From Daejeonella sp. JGW-45 (GTDB lineage: Bacteria > Bacteroidota > Bacteroidia > Sphingobacteriales > Sphingobacteriaceae): DNA of 64,000 nucleotides. The stretch covers positions 126,199 to 190,198 of the forward strand of contig NZ_JARKNC010000006.1 of the NCBI RefSeq assembly GCF_029360805.1, given 5' to 3'. Below are positions 19,548 through 28,247 of this stretch, piece after piece. The notes below the pieces were generated by a model, which was not told where the DNA came from, ran no database searches, and was given only the letters and a program-made list of their open reading frames with translations. Both the position numbers and the translations under genes were made by a program. How positions within the stretch are numbered: the stretch's first letter is position 1; every line of letters begins with the position of its first letter.

Positions 19548-19967
19548 ATGGAACGCAGACAAAAACCCGGAGAAGAATTACTTCCCGATAAAACAGATAG
19601 AGACCAGGCATTGAAAGATAAGTTGAATATGAAGGTGAACATAGATGATCTGGCCTACGATGAAGAAAAGAATAGCTATGAGCTTGACGTTCAGAGTGAA
19701 GACCCGGAATATATCCACCCGGACCCATACGACACCGCTGTCGAAAATGGGGGTGATGCCGACTCGGATTTCGATGAGGCCAACCCGACGGCAGTTAAGG
19801 AATACGACAAGGACCTTAGTCTGGAGACTGATCTGGAAGAATTGGGGATGCATGTCGACAATGGAAATATTGTTGAAGTGCTGCCAATAGATGAAGAGCT
19901 TTCAAGGACGCCGGAAGATGACAGGGATGATCTGGATGAAGAGGGATATCCGATGAATGATAGGTGA
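19548..19967 (+). CDS. Hypothetical acidic protein, 139 aa
   Basis: I do not recognise a family. The 139-residue product is strongly acidic (many Asp/Glu, for example DVQSEDPEYIHPDPYD and SRTPEDDRDDLDEEG), with no signal peptide, no membrane helix and few hydrophobic residues, so it is probably largely disordered. It is divergent from icd and convergent with dnaX. Its stop codon lies in the left arm of the GAGGTCGGAG palindrome. Similar acidic small proteins are often conserved within Sphingobacteriales, but I cannot name a function. Confidence 0.65.
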   Translation: MERRQKPGEELLPDKTDRDQALKDKLNMKVNIDDLAYDEEKNSYELDVQSEDPEYIHPDPYDTAVENGGDADSDFDEANPTAVKEYDKDLSLETDLEELGMHVDNGNIVEVLPIDEELSRTPEDDRDDLDEEGYPMNDR

Positions 19968-20063
19968 GGTCGGAGATTTGAGGTAGAGGTCTGAGGTCTG
20001 ATGGATTTCCGACATTTGCATGTCCGTCGTGCATCTCCACCGAGCTCCGAACCTCCGACCTTC
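19966..20063. repeat. Palindrome of GAGGTCTG-type words
   Basis: GAGGTCGGAG at 19966-19975, followed by GAGGTAGAGGTCTGAGGTCTG words, faces CTCCGAACCTCCGACCTTC at 20045-20063. The outer 9 bp are perfectly complementary and the rest is partly so. It fills the convergent gap between the acidic-protein gene and dnaX and may act as a bidirectional terminator. Confidence 0.65.
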
Positions 20064-20065
20064 AG

Positions 20066-21874
20066 TTAATAGTCTATGTCAAGGTTAAACCTCCTTCTGA
20101 ATTCCTCCAGTTTTGGGTTTTTTTCTACCATGTGGCTGTACTTTTCAGTCGAAGTATAAAGCCTTCTTTTTGCGGTAGGTTCTACCTGCCTTGTGGTGAG
20201 CTCAATTCCGAAGTTCTTAAGCTCCGTACGCATGAAGTTGAGCAGATCAACCTTTTCGCTCATCAGGAGCTCTTCCTGTACCTTATTTTCTATGATCAAT
20301 TCGATAATAAATCCTTCCAGCAATGCAGGAGGGTTGGATGTCATGATCGTAAAAATATTGATCTTTCCTTCCTTCTTTATTCTTCCGGCATATTGGTTCC
20401 AATGCTTTAACATCTTGTCAGCATCAAAATCTTCCCGGCTTTCACCGATGAGATATTCAGGGGCTTGATCCTCTTTCTTTGAATAACTGGCTTCCAGATC
20501 GTTAAGATTTGGGATAAGCGATGCTGAACCTGCGAGTGAAGGCTTAGGAATGCTGATCTTCTTCTTTTCCTCAACCTGAGAGACAGGCGAAATTATTTCC
20601 TGGCCAGGCACCCGAACAGTGGAGGGCACAGCCTGAGGGGCTTCGGTTTTTGGAACAGGCGCTTGCGAGCTGTTAAGAACGTTTGTATCAGGCGGCAGCG
20701 GCTCTTTCTTTACTGACTCAGGTTTTTTTTTTAGTTCCCCGTTTTCGGAAGATAGAGGCTGAGCGCTGGAAATGTTAATCGCTGAGGGTATATGACAGAG
20801 TTTGATCAGGGCGAGTTCTACCTGCAGGCGTTGATTTTTGCTGGTCTTATAATTAAGGTCGCACTGGTTTGTGATATTCAGCGAGGACATTAAGAACGAC
20901 GCAGTCGAGGCTTGTGACTGCATTTGGTATTTCTGACGGATACCTTCGCTAACTTCCAGCAATTTCAGTGTAGAGGCGTCTTTTGACACAAGCAAATTCC
21001 GGAAGTGTGAAGCCAACCCGGTGATAAAGTGATTGCCGTCAAAACCATGGCTCAGAATTTCATCGAAGATCAGCAAGCTGCCCGGAACGTCTTCTCCTAA
21101 TATGGCATCAGTGAGTTTAAAGTAATAGTCGTAATCCAGTATATTAAGATTATCAATTACTGCTTTATAATTGACGTTCTTGTTAGAGAAACTGACAATC
21201 TGGTCAAACATGGATAAGGCATCCCTTAACCCGCCGTCAGCCTTTTGGGCAATGAGGTGTAAACCATCCTGGTCGTAGCTTACGCCTTCTTTAACTGCAA
21301 TTTCCTGCAGGTGCAGGGCCATGTCATCTACCTTGATCCTGTTAAAATCAAATATCTGGCATCTTGAAAGAATTGTCGGAAGTATCTTATGCTTTTCTGT
21401 TGTCGCGAGAATGAAGATCGCATAATTAGGCGGTTCTTCCAGCGTTTTCAGGAAAGCGTTGAATGCCGCCTGTGAGAGCATATGGACCTCATCTATGATA
21501 TAGATCTTGTATTTACCGGCCTGCGGCGGGATACGAACCTGCTCTATAAGACTCCTTATATCATCAACCGAGTTGTTCGAAGCTGCGTCCAGTTCATGGA
21601 TATTAAATGAATTGCCATTTTGAAATGATACGCATGAATCGCAGACTCCGCATGCCTCGGCTTCAGCGCTCAGGTTTTGGCAGTTTATCGTTTTGGCAAG
21701 TATCCTGGCACAGGTTGTTTTCCCAACTCCGCGCGGTCCGCAGAAAAGAAAGGCCTGGGCAAGTTGATTTCCCTTAATGGCATTTTTCAGCGTACCGGTT
21801 ATATGCTGCTGACCAACAACGGTTTGAAACGTTAAGGGCCGGTACTTTCGTGCTGAAACTATGAAGTTATCCAT
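20066..21874 (-). CDS. dnaX: DNA polymerase III gamma/tau subunit
   Basis: Clamp-loader ATPase of 602 residues. N-terminal AAA+ domain: Walker A GPRGVGKTTCARI (about residues 46-58), the zinc-binding cysteines CGVCDSC plus the upstream NCQN cysteine, Walker B/DEVHMLSQAAFNAFLKTLEEPP, and the SRC sensor (LSRCQIFDF). Domain III follows to about residue 365, then a proline/lysine-rich linker and a C-terminal region like tau. I see no obvious programmed-frameshift slippery site, but did not test for one exhaustively. A TAAGTTTG -7 box lies 35 bases upstream. Confidence 0.96.
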   Translation of the reverse strand: MDNFIVSARKYRPLTFQTVVGQQHITGTLKNAIKGNQLAQAFLFCGPRGVGKTTCARILAKTINCQNLSAEAEACGVCDSCVSFQNGNSFNIHELDAASNNSVDDIRSLIEQVRIPPQAGKYKIYIIDEVHMLSQAAFNAFLKTLEEPPNYAIFILATTEKHKILPTILSRCQIFDFNRIKVDDMALHLQEIAVKEGVSYDQDGLHLIAQKADGGLRDALSMFDQIVSFSNKNVNYKAVIDNLNILDYDYYFKLTDAILGEDVPGSLLIFDEILSHGFDGNHFITGLASHFRNLLVSKDASTLKLLEVSEGIRQKYQMQSQASTASFLMSSLNITNQCDLNYKTSKNQRLQVELALIKLCHIPSAINISSAQPLSSENGELKKKPESVKKEPLPPDTNVLNSSQAPVPKTEAPQAVPSTVRVPGQEIISPVSQVEEKKKISIPKPSLAGSASLIPNLNDLEASYSKKEDQAPEYLIGESREDFDADKMLKHWNQYAGRIKKEGKINIFTIMTSNPPALLEGFIIELIIENKVQEELLMSEKVDLLNFMRTELKNFGIELTTRQVEPTAKRRLYTSTEKYSHMVEKNPKLEEFRRRFNLDIDY

Positions 21875-22478
21875 CGGCTCCTAAATTAGAAAGAGGAACG
21901 GGTTAAAGCAAACTTAGGGGGAGATTTTTCTGGTTGCCAGTTTTTGTGAGCAGAACCAGGAACCAAGAGCCAGGACTTCCACAAAACGTACCAGGTAAGT
22001 GTGTGGCGAGGAACCAAGACTTAACAAGACGTATCGTGTCAATAAGTGGATCTCAATAACTGTGCTTCTATATCTAGCCTGATAGCAGATAGCTCATAGC
22101 TCACAGCTGATAACAACAAAATAAGAACAATTCCGCAAACCACTTGTTAAAGAAAATACCCATTTCTGGGTATGGTGCAGGTTGCATCATAGATTGATAT
22201 TTGCATAGGAAAGAGTGAGATGAAAACATTTAATAAGTATTTGAGATTTACGATTGGGTTCCTTGTTTTTATTGTAAAAAGCAATACCAGATAATACTTC
22301 CCGATTTTAAGCCGCGAATGAGGTCCTGATCCCTCGACCGGGTTCCCCTCCTCCAATAACGGTAGATATCTAAATAGCGAGGCTATGGATACCCTGCAGC
22401 GCTTTCCAGGCAGACGTGTGGACGTTTTCAGCTTCGGTTTTCCCCTTTCAGCTCCATATACTATTCTAACAAAACCAT
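21875..22478. other. Long intergenic region between dnaX and rpsF
   Basis: About 600 bp with no confident gene before the rpsF promoter. From 21935 to 22110 it holds word-repeat sequence (AACCAGGAACCAAGAGCCAGG, then ATAGCTCATAGCTCACAGCT). A short hairpin TACCCA-TTTC-TGGGTA lies at about 22158-22173. A 24-codon frame starts at 22220 and resembles a truncated signal or membrane peptide. The 22295-22450 part is GC-richer and unassigned. Confidence 0.5.
21909..21916 (-). promoter_or_regulatory. -7 element of dnaX promoter
   Basis: Minus strand reads TAAGTTTG, matching TAnnTTTG, 34 bases upstream of the dnaX ATG. Confidence 0.45.
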
Positions 22479-22508
22479 TTGATAAATAGAAAATTATATC
22501 TATTTTTG
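22479..22508 (+). promoter_or_regulatory. Promoter of the rpsF-rpsR-rplI operon
   Basis: TTG at 22479-22481, 19-base spacer, TATTTTTG at 22501-22508: a full match to the Bacteroidota housekeeping promoter. The leader to rpsF would be about 60 bases and contains a hairpin near 22521-22545. Confidence 0.8.
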
Positions 22509-22576
22509 CATCCCGCTTTGAGCCCTGTTCTGAGGACCAGAGGGGATTAATAAATTAAAAAAAATAAATAGCAACA

Positions 22577-22945
22577 ATGCAACAGTACGAAACAGTGATC
22601 ATTCTGACCCCGTTGTTATCTGAAGAAGCTGCGAAAGAGGTATTAGCCAAATTCGGTAAGCTTATGACTGATAACGGAGCCGAAATTGTCCATGAAGACA
22701 ATTGGGGTTTGAAAAAACTAGCGTATCCGATTCAAAAGAAGACAACGGGATACTATCACCTAACTACATTCAAAGCTCCGGGTGAGTTCATTAACAAACT
22801 TGAAGTTGAATACAAACGTGACGAGCGCATCATGCGTTTCTTAACTGTAGCGCTCGACAAGCATGCACTTGCTTTCAGTGAGAAAAAGCGTAGCGGAGCT
22901 TTCAACAAGAACAAGGAAACTAAAACTGAGGAGGTAGCGAACTAA
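22577..22945 (+). CDS. rpsF: 30S ribosomal protein S6
   Basis: Small-subunit protein of 122 residues that binds the central domain of 16S rRNA as a pair with S18. Family start YETVIILTPLLSEEAAKEVL and the conserved ENDWGLKKLAYPI-like segment EDNWGLKKLAYPIQKKTTGYY are present. The lysine-rich tail is longer than in E. coli core S6. The stop overlaps the rpsR start by one base, and GGAGG inside its 3' end forms one of the few Shine-Dalgarno-like sequences in the window. Confidence 0.97.
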   Translation: MQQYETVIILTPLLSEEAAKEVLAKFGKLMTDNGAEIVHEDNWGLKKLAYPIQKKTTGYYHLTTFKAPGEFINKLEVEYKRDERIMRFLTVALDKHALAFSEKKRSGAFNKNKETKTEEVAN

Positions 22946-23208
22946 TGGCAAAAGATACAATCCAATACGTTACAGCTCCAAAAGTTGATGAGAGCCGTAA
23001 AAAATACTGCCGTTTCAGGAAGAACGGAATTAAGTATATTGATTATAAAGACGCAAACTTTCTTTTAAAGTTCGTTAATGACCAGGGTAAAGTTTTACCA
23101 CGCCGTTTAACGGGAACATCATTAAAGTTCCAACGTAAAGTAGCTCAGGCTGTGAAGCGCGCGCGCCACATCGGTTTGTTACCTTATGTTACTGATTCAT
23201 TAAAATAA
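22945..23208 (+). CDS. rpsR: 30S ribosomal protein S18
   Basis: An 87-residue partner of S6. The S18 signature is visible: KYCRFRKNGIKYIDYKDANFL and GKVLPRRLTGTSLKFQRKVAQAVKRARHIGLLPY. The ATG overlaps the rpsF TAA (TAATG), so translation is coupled, helped by the GAGGAGGT sequence 14 bases upstream. It is followed by rplI after 16 bp. Confidence 0.97.
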   Translation: MAKDTIQYVTAPKVDESRKKYCRFRKNGIKYIDYKDANFLLKFVNDQGKVLPRRLTGTSLKFQRKVAQAVKRARHIGLLPYVTDSLK

Positions 23209-23224
23209 GAGGACGATAAGCGAC

Positions 23225-23668
23225 ATGGAACTAATTTTAAAACAAGACATCAAGAATCTCGGAGAGAAAGATGATGTTGTAAATGTAAAGCCAGGATTCG
23301 GGCGCAATTATCTTATACCAAAGGGATATGCTACACTGGCTACTGAATCAGCAAAAAAAGTATTAGCTGAAAACTTAAAGCAGGCAGCTTTTAAACAAGA
23401 TAAGATCAAGAAGGATGCGGACGCAATCGCGAGCAAGCTGGAAGGTGTTAAATTGTCTATCGGAGCTAAAGCAGGTGAGAGCGGTAAGATCTTCGGATCA
23501 GTAAATACCATCCAGATTGCTGATGCCTTAAAGAAAGAAGGATTTGATGTAGATCGCAGGCGCATTACATTCGAAACCGAGCCTAAGTTTGTAGGTGAAT
23601 ACATCGCAAACTTAAACCTGCACAAAGAAGTGAAGGTTAAGGTTCCGTTTGAAGTAATAGCGGAATAA
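23225..23668 (+). CDS. rplI: 50S ribosomal protein L9
   Basis: Large-subunit protein of 147 residues with the N-terminal rRNA-binding domain (ELILKQDIKNLGEKDDVVNVKPGFGRNYLIPKGYA in spirit; key residues G14, G23, N27, P31), a long connecting helix and the C-terminal domain. It is the last gene of the rpsF operon; a terminator follows 20 bp after the stop. Confidence 0.97.
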   Translation: MELILKQDIKNLGEKDDVVNVKPGFGRNYLIPKGYATLATESAKKVLAENLKQAAFKQDKIKKDADAIASKLEGVKLSIGAKAGESGKIFGSVNTIQIADALKKEGFDVDRRRITFETEPKFVGEYIANLNLHKEVKVKVPFEVIAE

Positions 23669-23688
23669 TTCATTTTACTGATAAAATG

Positions 23689-23726
23689 ATGCTTTCTGAT
23701 TAATTTCAGGAAGCATTTTTTATTTT
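23689..23726 (+). terminator. Rho-independent terminator after rplI
   Basis: ATGCTTTCTG (23689-23698) pairs with CAGGAAGCAT (23707-23716), 10 bp with one G-T pair and an 8-base loop, followed by a T-rich run. Confidence 0.88.
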
Positions 23727-23832
23727 AGGGAATTATCTGTTGTTAGTTTACCAGCTTTCAGCTGCGAGGCAAGGCATTTGTTCGCCCAGAATGGCGAGTT
23801 GTAACTGGTAATCTGGAACCAAGAATCCCCAA

Positions 23833-24552
23833 ATGGCAAAAAGACCTAAACCTAAACCTTCCACCCAAACCAAAATCAGAAAACTAGCCCGGTTAGCCGG
23901 CAAAGCCATTTTATGGTTTATTGGCATCACCTTCGTATGGGTCCTGGCCTACCGGTTTCTTAATCCTCCTATTACGTTTCTGATGTTGCAGCGAGGTATT
24001 GAACGCAAAGTGGACAATAAGGGTTGGAAGATCGAAAAGGAGTGGGTCAGGTTAGAAGATCTTTCTGATAATCTGAAAGCAGCTGCAATAGCCGGGGAGG
24101 ATGTGAATTTTCTGAAGCATTGGGGCTTCGATTTCAAAGCAATGGAGAATGCCTTTGAGAAAAATCAGAAAGGCAAGCGTATTATTGGCGGCAGTACAAT
24201 AAGTCAGCAGACTGCAAAGAACGTTTTCCTCTGGCCGGGCAGATCATATGTACGCAAAGTGTTCGAGGTTTATTTCACAGGCCTGATCGAGCTGTTGTGG
24301 AGCAAGGAACGTATCCTGGAAGTTTATTTGAATGTCATTGAAACAGGCGACGGGTTATACGGCGCAGAGGCTGCTTCCTGGAACTATTACCATAGATCGG
24401 CAGTGAGTATGAGCAAACAGCAGGCCGCCTTGCTGGTGGCGGTACTTCCAAATCCAAGACGCTGGTCGCCTGCAAAACCTACATCATACATTTACTATAA
24501 GCAGGGGCTCATACTCCGCAATATGCGAAGGCTCGGGAAGTTACCTTTTTGA
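23833..24552 (+). CDS. mtgA: Monofunctional peptidoglycan glycosyltransferase
   Basis: Polymerises lipid II into glycan strands at the inner membrane (GT51 family). It has 239 residues: a basic N-terminus, a transmembrane helix at about 25-43 (AILWFIGITFVWVLAY), and the five GT51 motifs, including the catalytic glutamates in AGEDVNFLKHWGFD and the ISQQTAKNVFLWPGRS, VRKVFEVYFTGLIELLWSKERILEVYLNV segments. No transpeptidase domain, hence monofunctional. It is convergent with the gene at 24553 with no gap. Confidence 0.95.
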   Translation: MAKRPKPKPSTQTKIRKLARLAGKAILWFIGITFVWVLAYRFLNPPITFLMLQRGIERKVDNKGWKIEKEWVRLEDLSDNLKAAAIAGEDVNFLKHWGFDFKAMENAFEKNQKGKRIIGGSTISQQTAKNVFLWPGRSYVRKVFEVYFTGLIELLWSKERILEVYLNVIETGDGLYGAEAASWNYYHRSAVSMSKQQAALLVAVLPNPRRWSPAKPTSYIYYKQGLILRNMRRLGKLPF

Positions 24553-25041
24553 CTATATCCAGCTTATCTTGTCAGCAAAAACACTCCCATGCCAGCTATT
24601 TTTAACCGGAACTTCCCAGGAAGTCAGCAGATCTTTACGTGTTGACACCATATTGTTGAACACAATGGTATCCGAATTAAGATCTCCTCTATCCAACAGA
24701 TCTTCAAATTCCTTGCGGCTGCAATTAATTACATTCTCACCATCCCGGTAAGCTATTCTAAATCTGTCGAAAAGATCCAGATTGAATTCATTTTCTATCT
24801 CTTTCATCAAATAAACCGACTTATCTATAGAACACCCTGTGGCGCCGGCAACCTGTTCGTCAACAGACAGGATAATAAACTGTTTATGCCTTATCTCCCC
24901 ATGTGCCGCCAGCGAATGCCCGTGGGCTTGCCACTGCGAAGTGAAATTATCAAGCTTTTGCTGGATCTTTTGTTTTTCCGTTTCGCTCAGGATCCGGTTA
25001 GCCTGGTAGATCCAGATCCTGGAATTCTCAGAAATATTCAT
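24553..25041 (-). CDS. Conserved Bacteroidota protein, 162 aa
   Basis: A soluble 162-residue protein beginning with SRIWIYQANRILSETEKQ and ending DLLTSWEVPVKNSWHGSVF. Homologues in Bacteroidota are, as I recall, often labelled ABC transporter ATPase, but no Walker A, Walker B or signature motif is present, so I do not use that name. It contains VAGATGCSIDKSVYLMKEIE, a conserved-looking core. Its stop touches that of mtgA. Function unknown. Confidence 0.8.
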   Translation of the reverse strand: MNISENSRIWIYQANRILSETEKQKIQQKLDNFTSQWQAHGHSLAAHGEIRHKQFIILSVDEQVAGATGCSIDKSVYLMKEIENEFNLDLFDRFRIAYRDGENVINCSRKEFEDLLDRGDLNSDTIVFNNMVSTRKDLLTSWEVPVKNSWHGSVFADKISWI

Positions 25042-25106
25042 ACTGCAAAATTAACGATTTAATAGGGTATATTAGTAATGGGTCTGATTATTGCAAGTAC
25101 GGCGGT

Positions 25107-26267
25107 ATGTTTAAAAGGATAGCATTAGCTTCAGTTTTTATAACTGCTACCGTTTGGTCAGCCGTTGCTCAGCAGGATACAAGCATCGTTCCTAACGGGG
25201 GCTCCGCGCCGCGCGGCTTAAAGGGATTGTTTGAAGGACCCGGGCTAAAGCCTACTGCAGATCTGCGTTCGGTCGATGGCATATCGCTTGGCTTATCCTA
25301 CAAAATTGAAACTAAAGGCTCTGCAGTCAATATACATAAACTCAAGGCCCTTCATAGTCTATCTACGCGGTCCTTAGTACTTGCCTATGATGCAGAGTTC
25401 GCCAAGGTTTTTAAAAATACCGATATAGTAGTAAATGCCCTGGCCGACCTGAAGGGCAATATCATGAACTATTTTGGCAAAGGAAACGATACTGAGTTTG
25501 AACGGATGGGCGACTTTCGTAAGTTTTACCGTGCAAATTTTTCTTTTTATAAACTGGACCCGGCATTCCGCTTTTTATTGGCTGAGGGCTTCACGCTGAC
25601 TGCCGGGCCTTCACTGCAGTATTTCGTATATGGAATTAATGGCGGCCGGTTTATAGAGGGCCCTTCTTTAATTGACAAAGACCCTGATATATTTCAGGAA
25701 AAGGCCCATGGCGGTTTAGTTCTGAATTTCACCCTCGATAGACGTGACGATGTTTATTTGCCCGGCCGCGGTTATAAGGTCAATATTTTAATTCAGGGTT
25801 ATGAAGGACTGAACACGCGGTCGGCATCCTATGCCCAGTTGTTTCCGCAGGTATCTTTTTATAAGGCACTGGATAAGGATGGCAATATTACTATTGCCAA
25901 CCGGACAGGCGCCGGGTTCACAAAAGGAACAACTGCTTTTTACCAGCATGCATTTCTGGGAAGCGAGGACGCCCTGCTCGGATTTAGAAAGAACAGGTTC
26001 GCCGGGGAAACTACCCTTTATAATAACCTGGAAGCACGCATTGCGATCCCCAATATTATCAGCTCATTAATTCCCGGGAGAACCGGCCTGATCGGCTTCT
26101 ACGATGTCGGCCGGGTTTGGGTTAAGAAAGAGAACTCAGAGACCATTCATCAGGGCGTTGGAGGTGGGATATTCTTCATTCCTTTTAACAAGATCTTCCT
26201 TCGTGGTGTCGCGGGATTTTCTGAAGAGGGAATGCAGGCAACCGTGGCGGTAAGGCAACGGTTTTAG
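25107..26267 (+). CDS. BamA/Omp85-like surface antigen barrel protein
   Basis: Predicted outer-membrane beta-barrel of 386 residues. The N-terminal signal peptide (about 1-21, ending AVAQ) is followed by a short linker and a barrel resembling the surface-antigen (D15) domain, including a GRGYKVNILIQGYEGLN strand, a GSEDALLGFRKNRFAGETTLYNNLEAR segment, equivalent to the conserved lid region of the family, and a C-terminal aromatic residue (RQRF). POTRA domains are absent, as in patatin-associated and other short Omp85-like proteins. Exact function unknown. Confidence 0.75.
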   Translation: MFKRIALASVFITATVWSAVAQQDTSIVPNGGSAPRGLKGLFEGPGLKPTADLRSVDGISLGLSYKIETKGSAVNIHKLKALHSLSTRSLVLAYDAEFAKVFKNTDIVVNALADLKGNIMNYFGKGNDTEFERMGDFRKFYRANFSFYKLDPAFRFLLAEGFTLTAGPSLQYFVYGINGGRFIEGPSLIDKDPDIFQEKAHGGLVLNFTLDRRDDVYLPGRGYKVNILIQGYEGLNTRSASYAQLFPQVSFYKALDKDGNITIANRTGAGFTKGTTAFYQHAFLGSEDALLGFRKNRFAGETTLYNNLEARIAIPNIISSLIPGRTGLIGFYDVGRVWVKKENSETIHQGVGGGIFFIPFNKIFLRGVAGFSEEGMQATVAVRQRF

Positions 26268-26302
26268 GGAGGTGAAAGTTGAAAGTTGAAAGTTGAAAGT
26301 GT
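26268..26302. repeat. Tandem TTGAAAG heptamers
   Basis: About four copies of TTGAAAG directly after the barrel gene, in the convergent gap to the histidine kinase gene. Confidence 0.65.
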
Positions 26303-26321
26303 CTGGGAGATTAGGCACTTG

Positions 26322-27695
26322 TTAAGAAGGCAGTGGCAGGGTAAAGTAAAAGGTAGAGCCTTTTCCTTCTTCGCTGTCGACGCCAATTTTGCCACCATGT
26401 CTTTTGATGATCTGCGAACAGATATACAGACCAAGGCCAAAGCCCGAGATAACCGCATTGCTGTCTTTCGCCCGGTAGAACCTGCCGAATATCTTTTTAT
26501 GTTCCGTATCAGCGATTCCAATTCCCTCGTCTCTTACAGTAACCTTCACTTCAGCAGGCGTTTTCGTGGTTTCCACGAAAATATGCGTTCCTGCCGGGGA
26601 GTATTTTATAGCATTCGAGATCAGGTTTATCAATACTTGTTCCAGCCTGTCGCGGTCACCCAAGGTAATCACTCCTGACGCGCCGCCAATTTTAGTGATC
26701 GTATGAGTCGTGGTGCTCATCTGAGCATCCTGAATGCATTCATCGACCAGTTCATCAATGGCGAGCTCTTTATGATTTAGCTGGAGCTGTCCCGACTCGA
26801 TTTTCGAAACATCTAAAAGGTCCAGGATAAGATTGTGAAGCTTCTTGACACCTTCCTTTGATTTTAAGATAAACGTATGAACCAGCGGTTCATGCTTCAT
26901 TTTGGCGAGAGTTTCAAGATAAAGCTTGACGCTGGTAAGCGGGGTTTTCAGTTCATGGCTTGCAATGCCGATGAACTCGTCTTTCTTTTGGTGGCTCTTG
27001 GCAACCTCGTCCATCAGGTTATTAAATTCAGCTGATAGCTTACTTATCTCATCTTTTCCGGCTACAGTAACGTGCCTGCTATAATCATTACTCTCCCTGA
27101 TCTGCTTCATCACATTAACCAGGCTTAACAATGGGCGGGAAATATAGCGCTGATTCAGGTAGGCGATCAGGAAAGCGAGTGCAACGCCAACAAAAAGCAG
27201 GATGGTAGCGATCTCAAACTTCTGGGCCTTGATAGCCTCAAGCTGAGTGAGCTCAACCTTAAGGCAAACGGTAGCCAGGGGCAGGCCTTGATTATCGTCA
27301 ATATTCTTATAGACAAAAAGGTAACCGTCCCTGATGACGGCTTTATCTTTAAAAGGGGGAAGAAAGCGGTACTTCTGCTGGCCCGGGCGACTAAAACTTG
27401 CAAATACATTCCCCCGGTTATCAATAATACTCGTATTGACCACGTCTGACTCGACATTTTGCAGATCGAGGAGAATTTTACGGGCTGCTTCATTATCAAG
27501 AAACTGGATCGCAGAAATACTGTTCGTGCCGATGACCTGTGCGAATGAGATGGTGCTCGCAATTTTCCGTTCTTTATAGCCCCTGATATCGGTGATCACA
27601 AATGCAGCAAAACACAAGCCGAGAACTGTAACCGCTGTAATGACCTGCATTAAAACTAGTTTGTTTTTTATCGAGAAATCGCGTAAACCAACCAT
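26322..27695 (-). CDS. CHASE8-HAMP sensor histidine kinase
   Basis: Inner-membrane sensor kinase of 457 residues: TM1 (about 13-35), a periplasmic CHASE8-like domain (about 40-150; pattern SFAQVIGTNSISAIQFLDNEAA and DNRGNVFASF), TM2 (160-180), HAMP (181-233), HisKA with His247 in IASHELKTPLT, and HATPase with the N box (LISNAIKYSP), DEGIGIAD and GFGLGLYI. CHASE8 is the periplasmic domain of the diguanylate cyclase YfiN, the partner of YfiR. Here the yfiR-like gene is 8 bp upstream in the same operon, which suggests that the kinase is controlled by it. No response regulator gene is adjacent. Confidence 0.9.
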   Translation of the reverse strand: MVGLRDFSIKNKLVLMQVITAVTVLGLCFAAFVITDIRGYKERKIASTISFAQVIGTNSISAIQFLDNEAARKILLDLQNVESDVVNTSIIDNRGNVFASFSRPGQQKYRFLPPFKDKAVIRDGYLFVYKNIDDNQGLPLATVCLKVELTQLEAIKAQKFEIATILLFVGVALAFLIAYLNQRYISRPLLSLVNVMKQIRESNDYSRHVTVAGKDEISKLSAEFNNLMDEVAKSHQKKDEFIGIASHELKTPLTSVKLYLETLAKMKHEPLVHTFILKSKEGVKKLHNLILDLLDVSKIESGQLQLNHKELAIDELVDECIQDAQMSTTTHTITKIGGASGVITLGDRDRLEQVLINLISNAIKYSPAGTHIFVETTKTPAEVKVTVRDEGIGIADTEHKKIFGRFYRAKDSNAVISGFGLGLYICSQIIKRHGGKIGVDSEEGKGSTFYFTLPLPS

Positions 27696-27703
27696 CTTAT
27701 CTT

Positions 27704-28243
27704 TTATCGTCGTATTACTTGTGCGTGCTGTAGTAGCTGTGAACCAATCTTAATGCCAGAGCCGGAGGCACCTTTCAAATTGACTTCAAACTTCAGTTTG
27801 TTGTCTGATATAAGAAAATTAATATGACTGCCTTTCTCCAGTTCCCCCTTTTGCTCGCTGATTATCAGGACCTGGCGCTCATATAGCCTGGAAACGACAG
27901 CCTCAATGGGAAATTTATAATTCCGTGAAACGAAGACCACCTGGCTGCGACCAATTTCATTCACACTCTTACACAGCCGGACATTGACTATTTTACTGCC
28001 CGACCTGTGGGATGCTTTACTGATCTGGTTAAGAGGCGCATACATCCCCGACTCCCCAAGAACGGCTATCGTGATCGGACGGTCAGTTCCCTCGCCCCAG
28101 TCAATATAATCCATGAAACGATAGAGAAAGGCCGCCTTCAGGTTGTACTCCTGGCCGAGCAGCTGGGGTCCCTGGAAGGTATAGCCGCTTAGCACCGGAA
28201 TTGATGCCAAAAGTAATAATATGAACCTTTTTAGCCTTCTCAT
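27704..28243 (-). CDS. YfiR-like (DUF4154) periplasmic protein
   Basis: A 179-residue exported protein. A signal peptide (about 1-22, FILLLLASIPVLSGYTF) is followed by EYNLKAAFLYRFMDYIDW, the typical start of a YfiR domain, then TIAVLGES and a C-terminal core (SHINFLISDNKLKFEVNL). In P. aeruginosa YfiR is a periplasmic repressor of the CHASE8 cyclase YfiN. The gene lies 4 bp after the TonB receptor and 8 bp before the CHASE8 kinase, a tight operon. Confidence 0.87.
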   Translation of the reverse strand: MRRLKRFILLLLASIPVLSGYTFQGPQLLGQEYNLKAAFLYRFMDYIDWGEGTDRPITIAVLGESGMYAPLNQISKASHRSGSKIVNVRLCKSVNEIGRSQVVFVSRNYKFPIEAVVSRLYERQVLIISEQKGELEKGSHINFLISDNKLKFEVNLKGASGSGIKIGSQLLQHAQVIRR

Positions 28244-28247
28244 GTTC

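Noticed and set aside
22147-22356. Minus-strand 69-codon frame and a tRNA-like 3' half (GGGTTCCCCTCCTCC) in the dnaX-rpsF gap
   Set aside because: No cloverleaf can be drawn, no acceptor partner is found, and the frame has no family features; treated as unassigned DNA.
24553-25041. ABC transporter ATPase label for the 162-residue protein
   Set aside because: No Walker A, Walker B or signature sequence is present; the usual label seems to be a propagated error.
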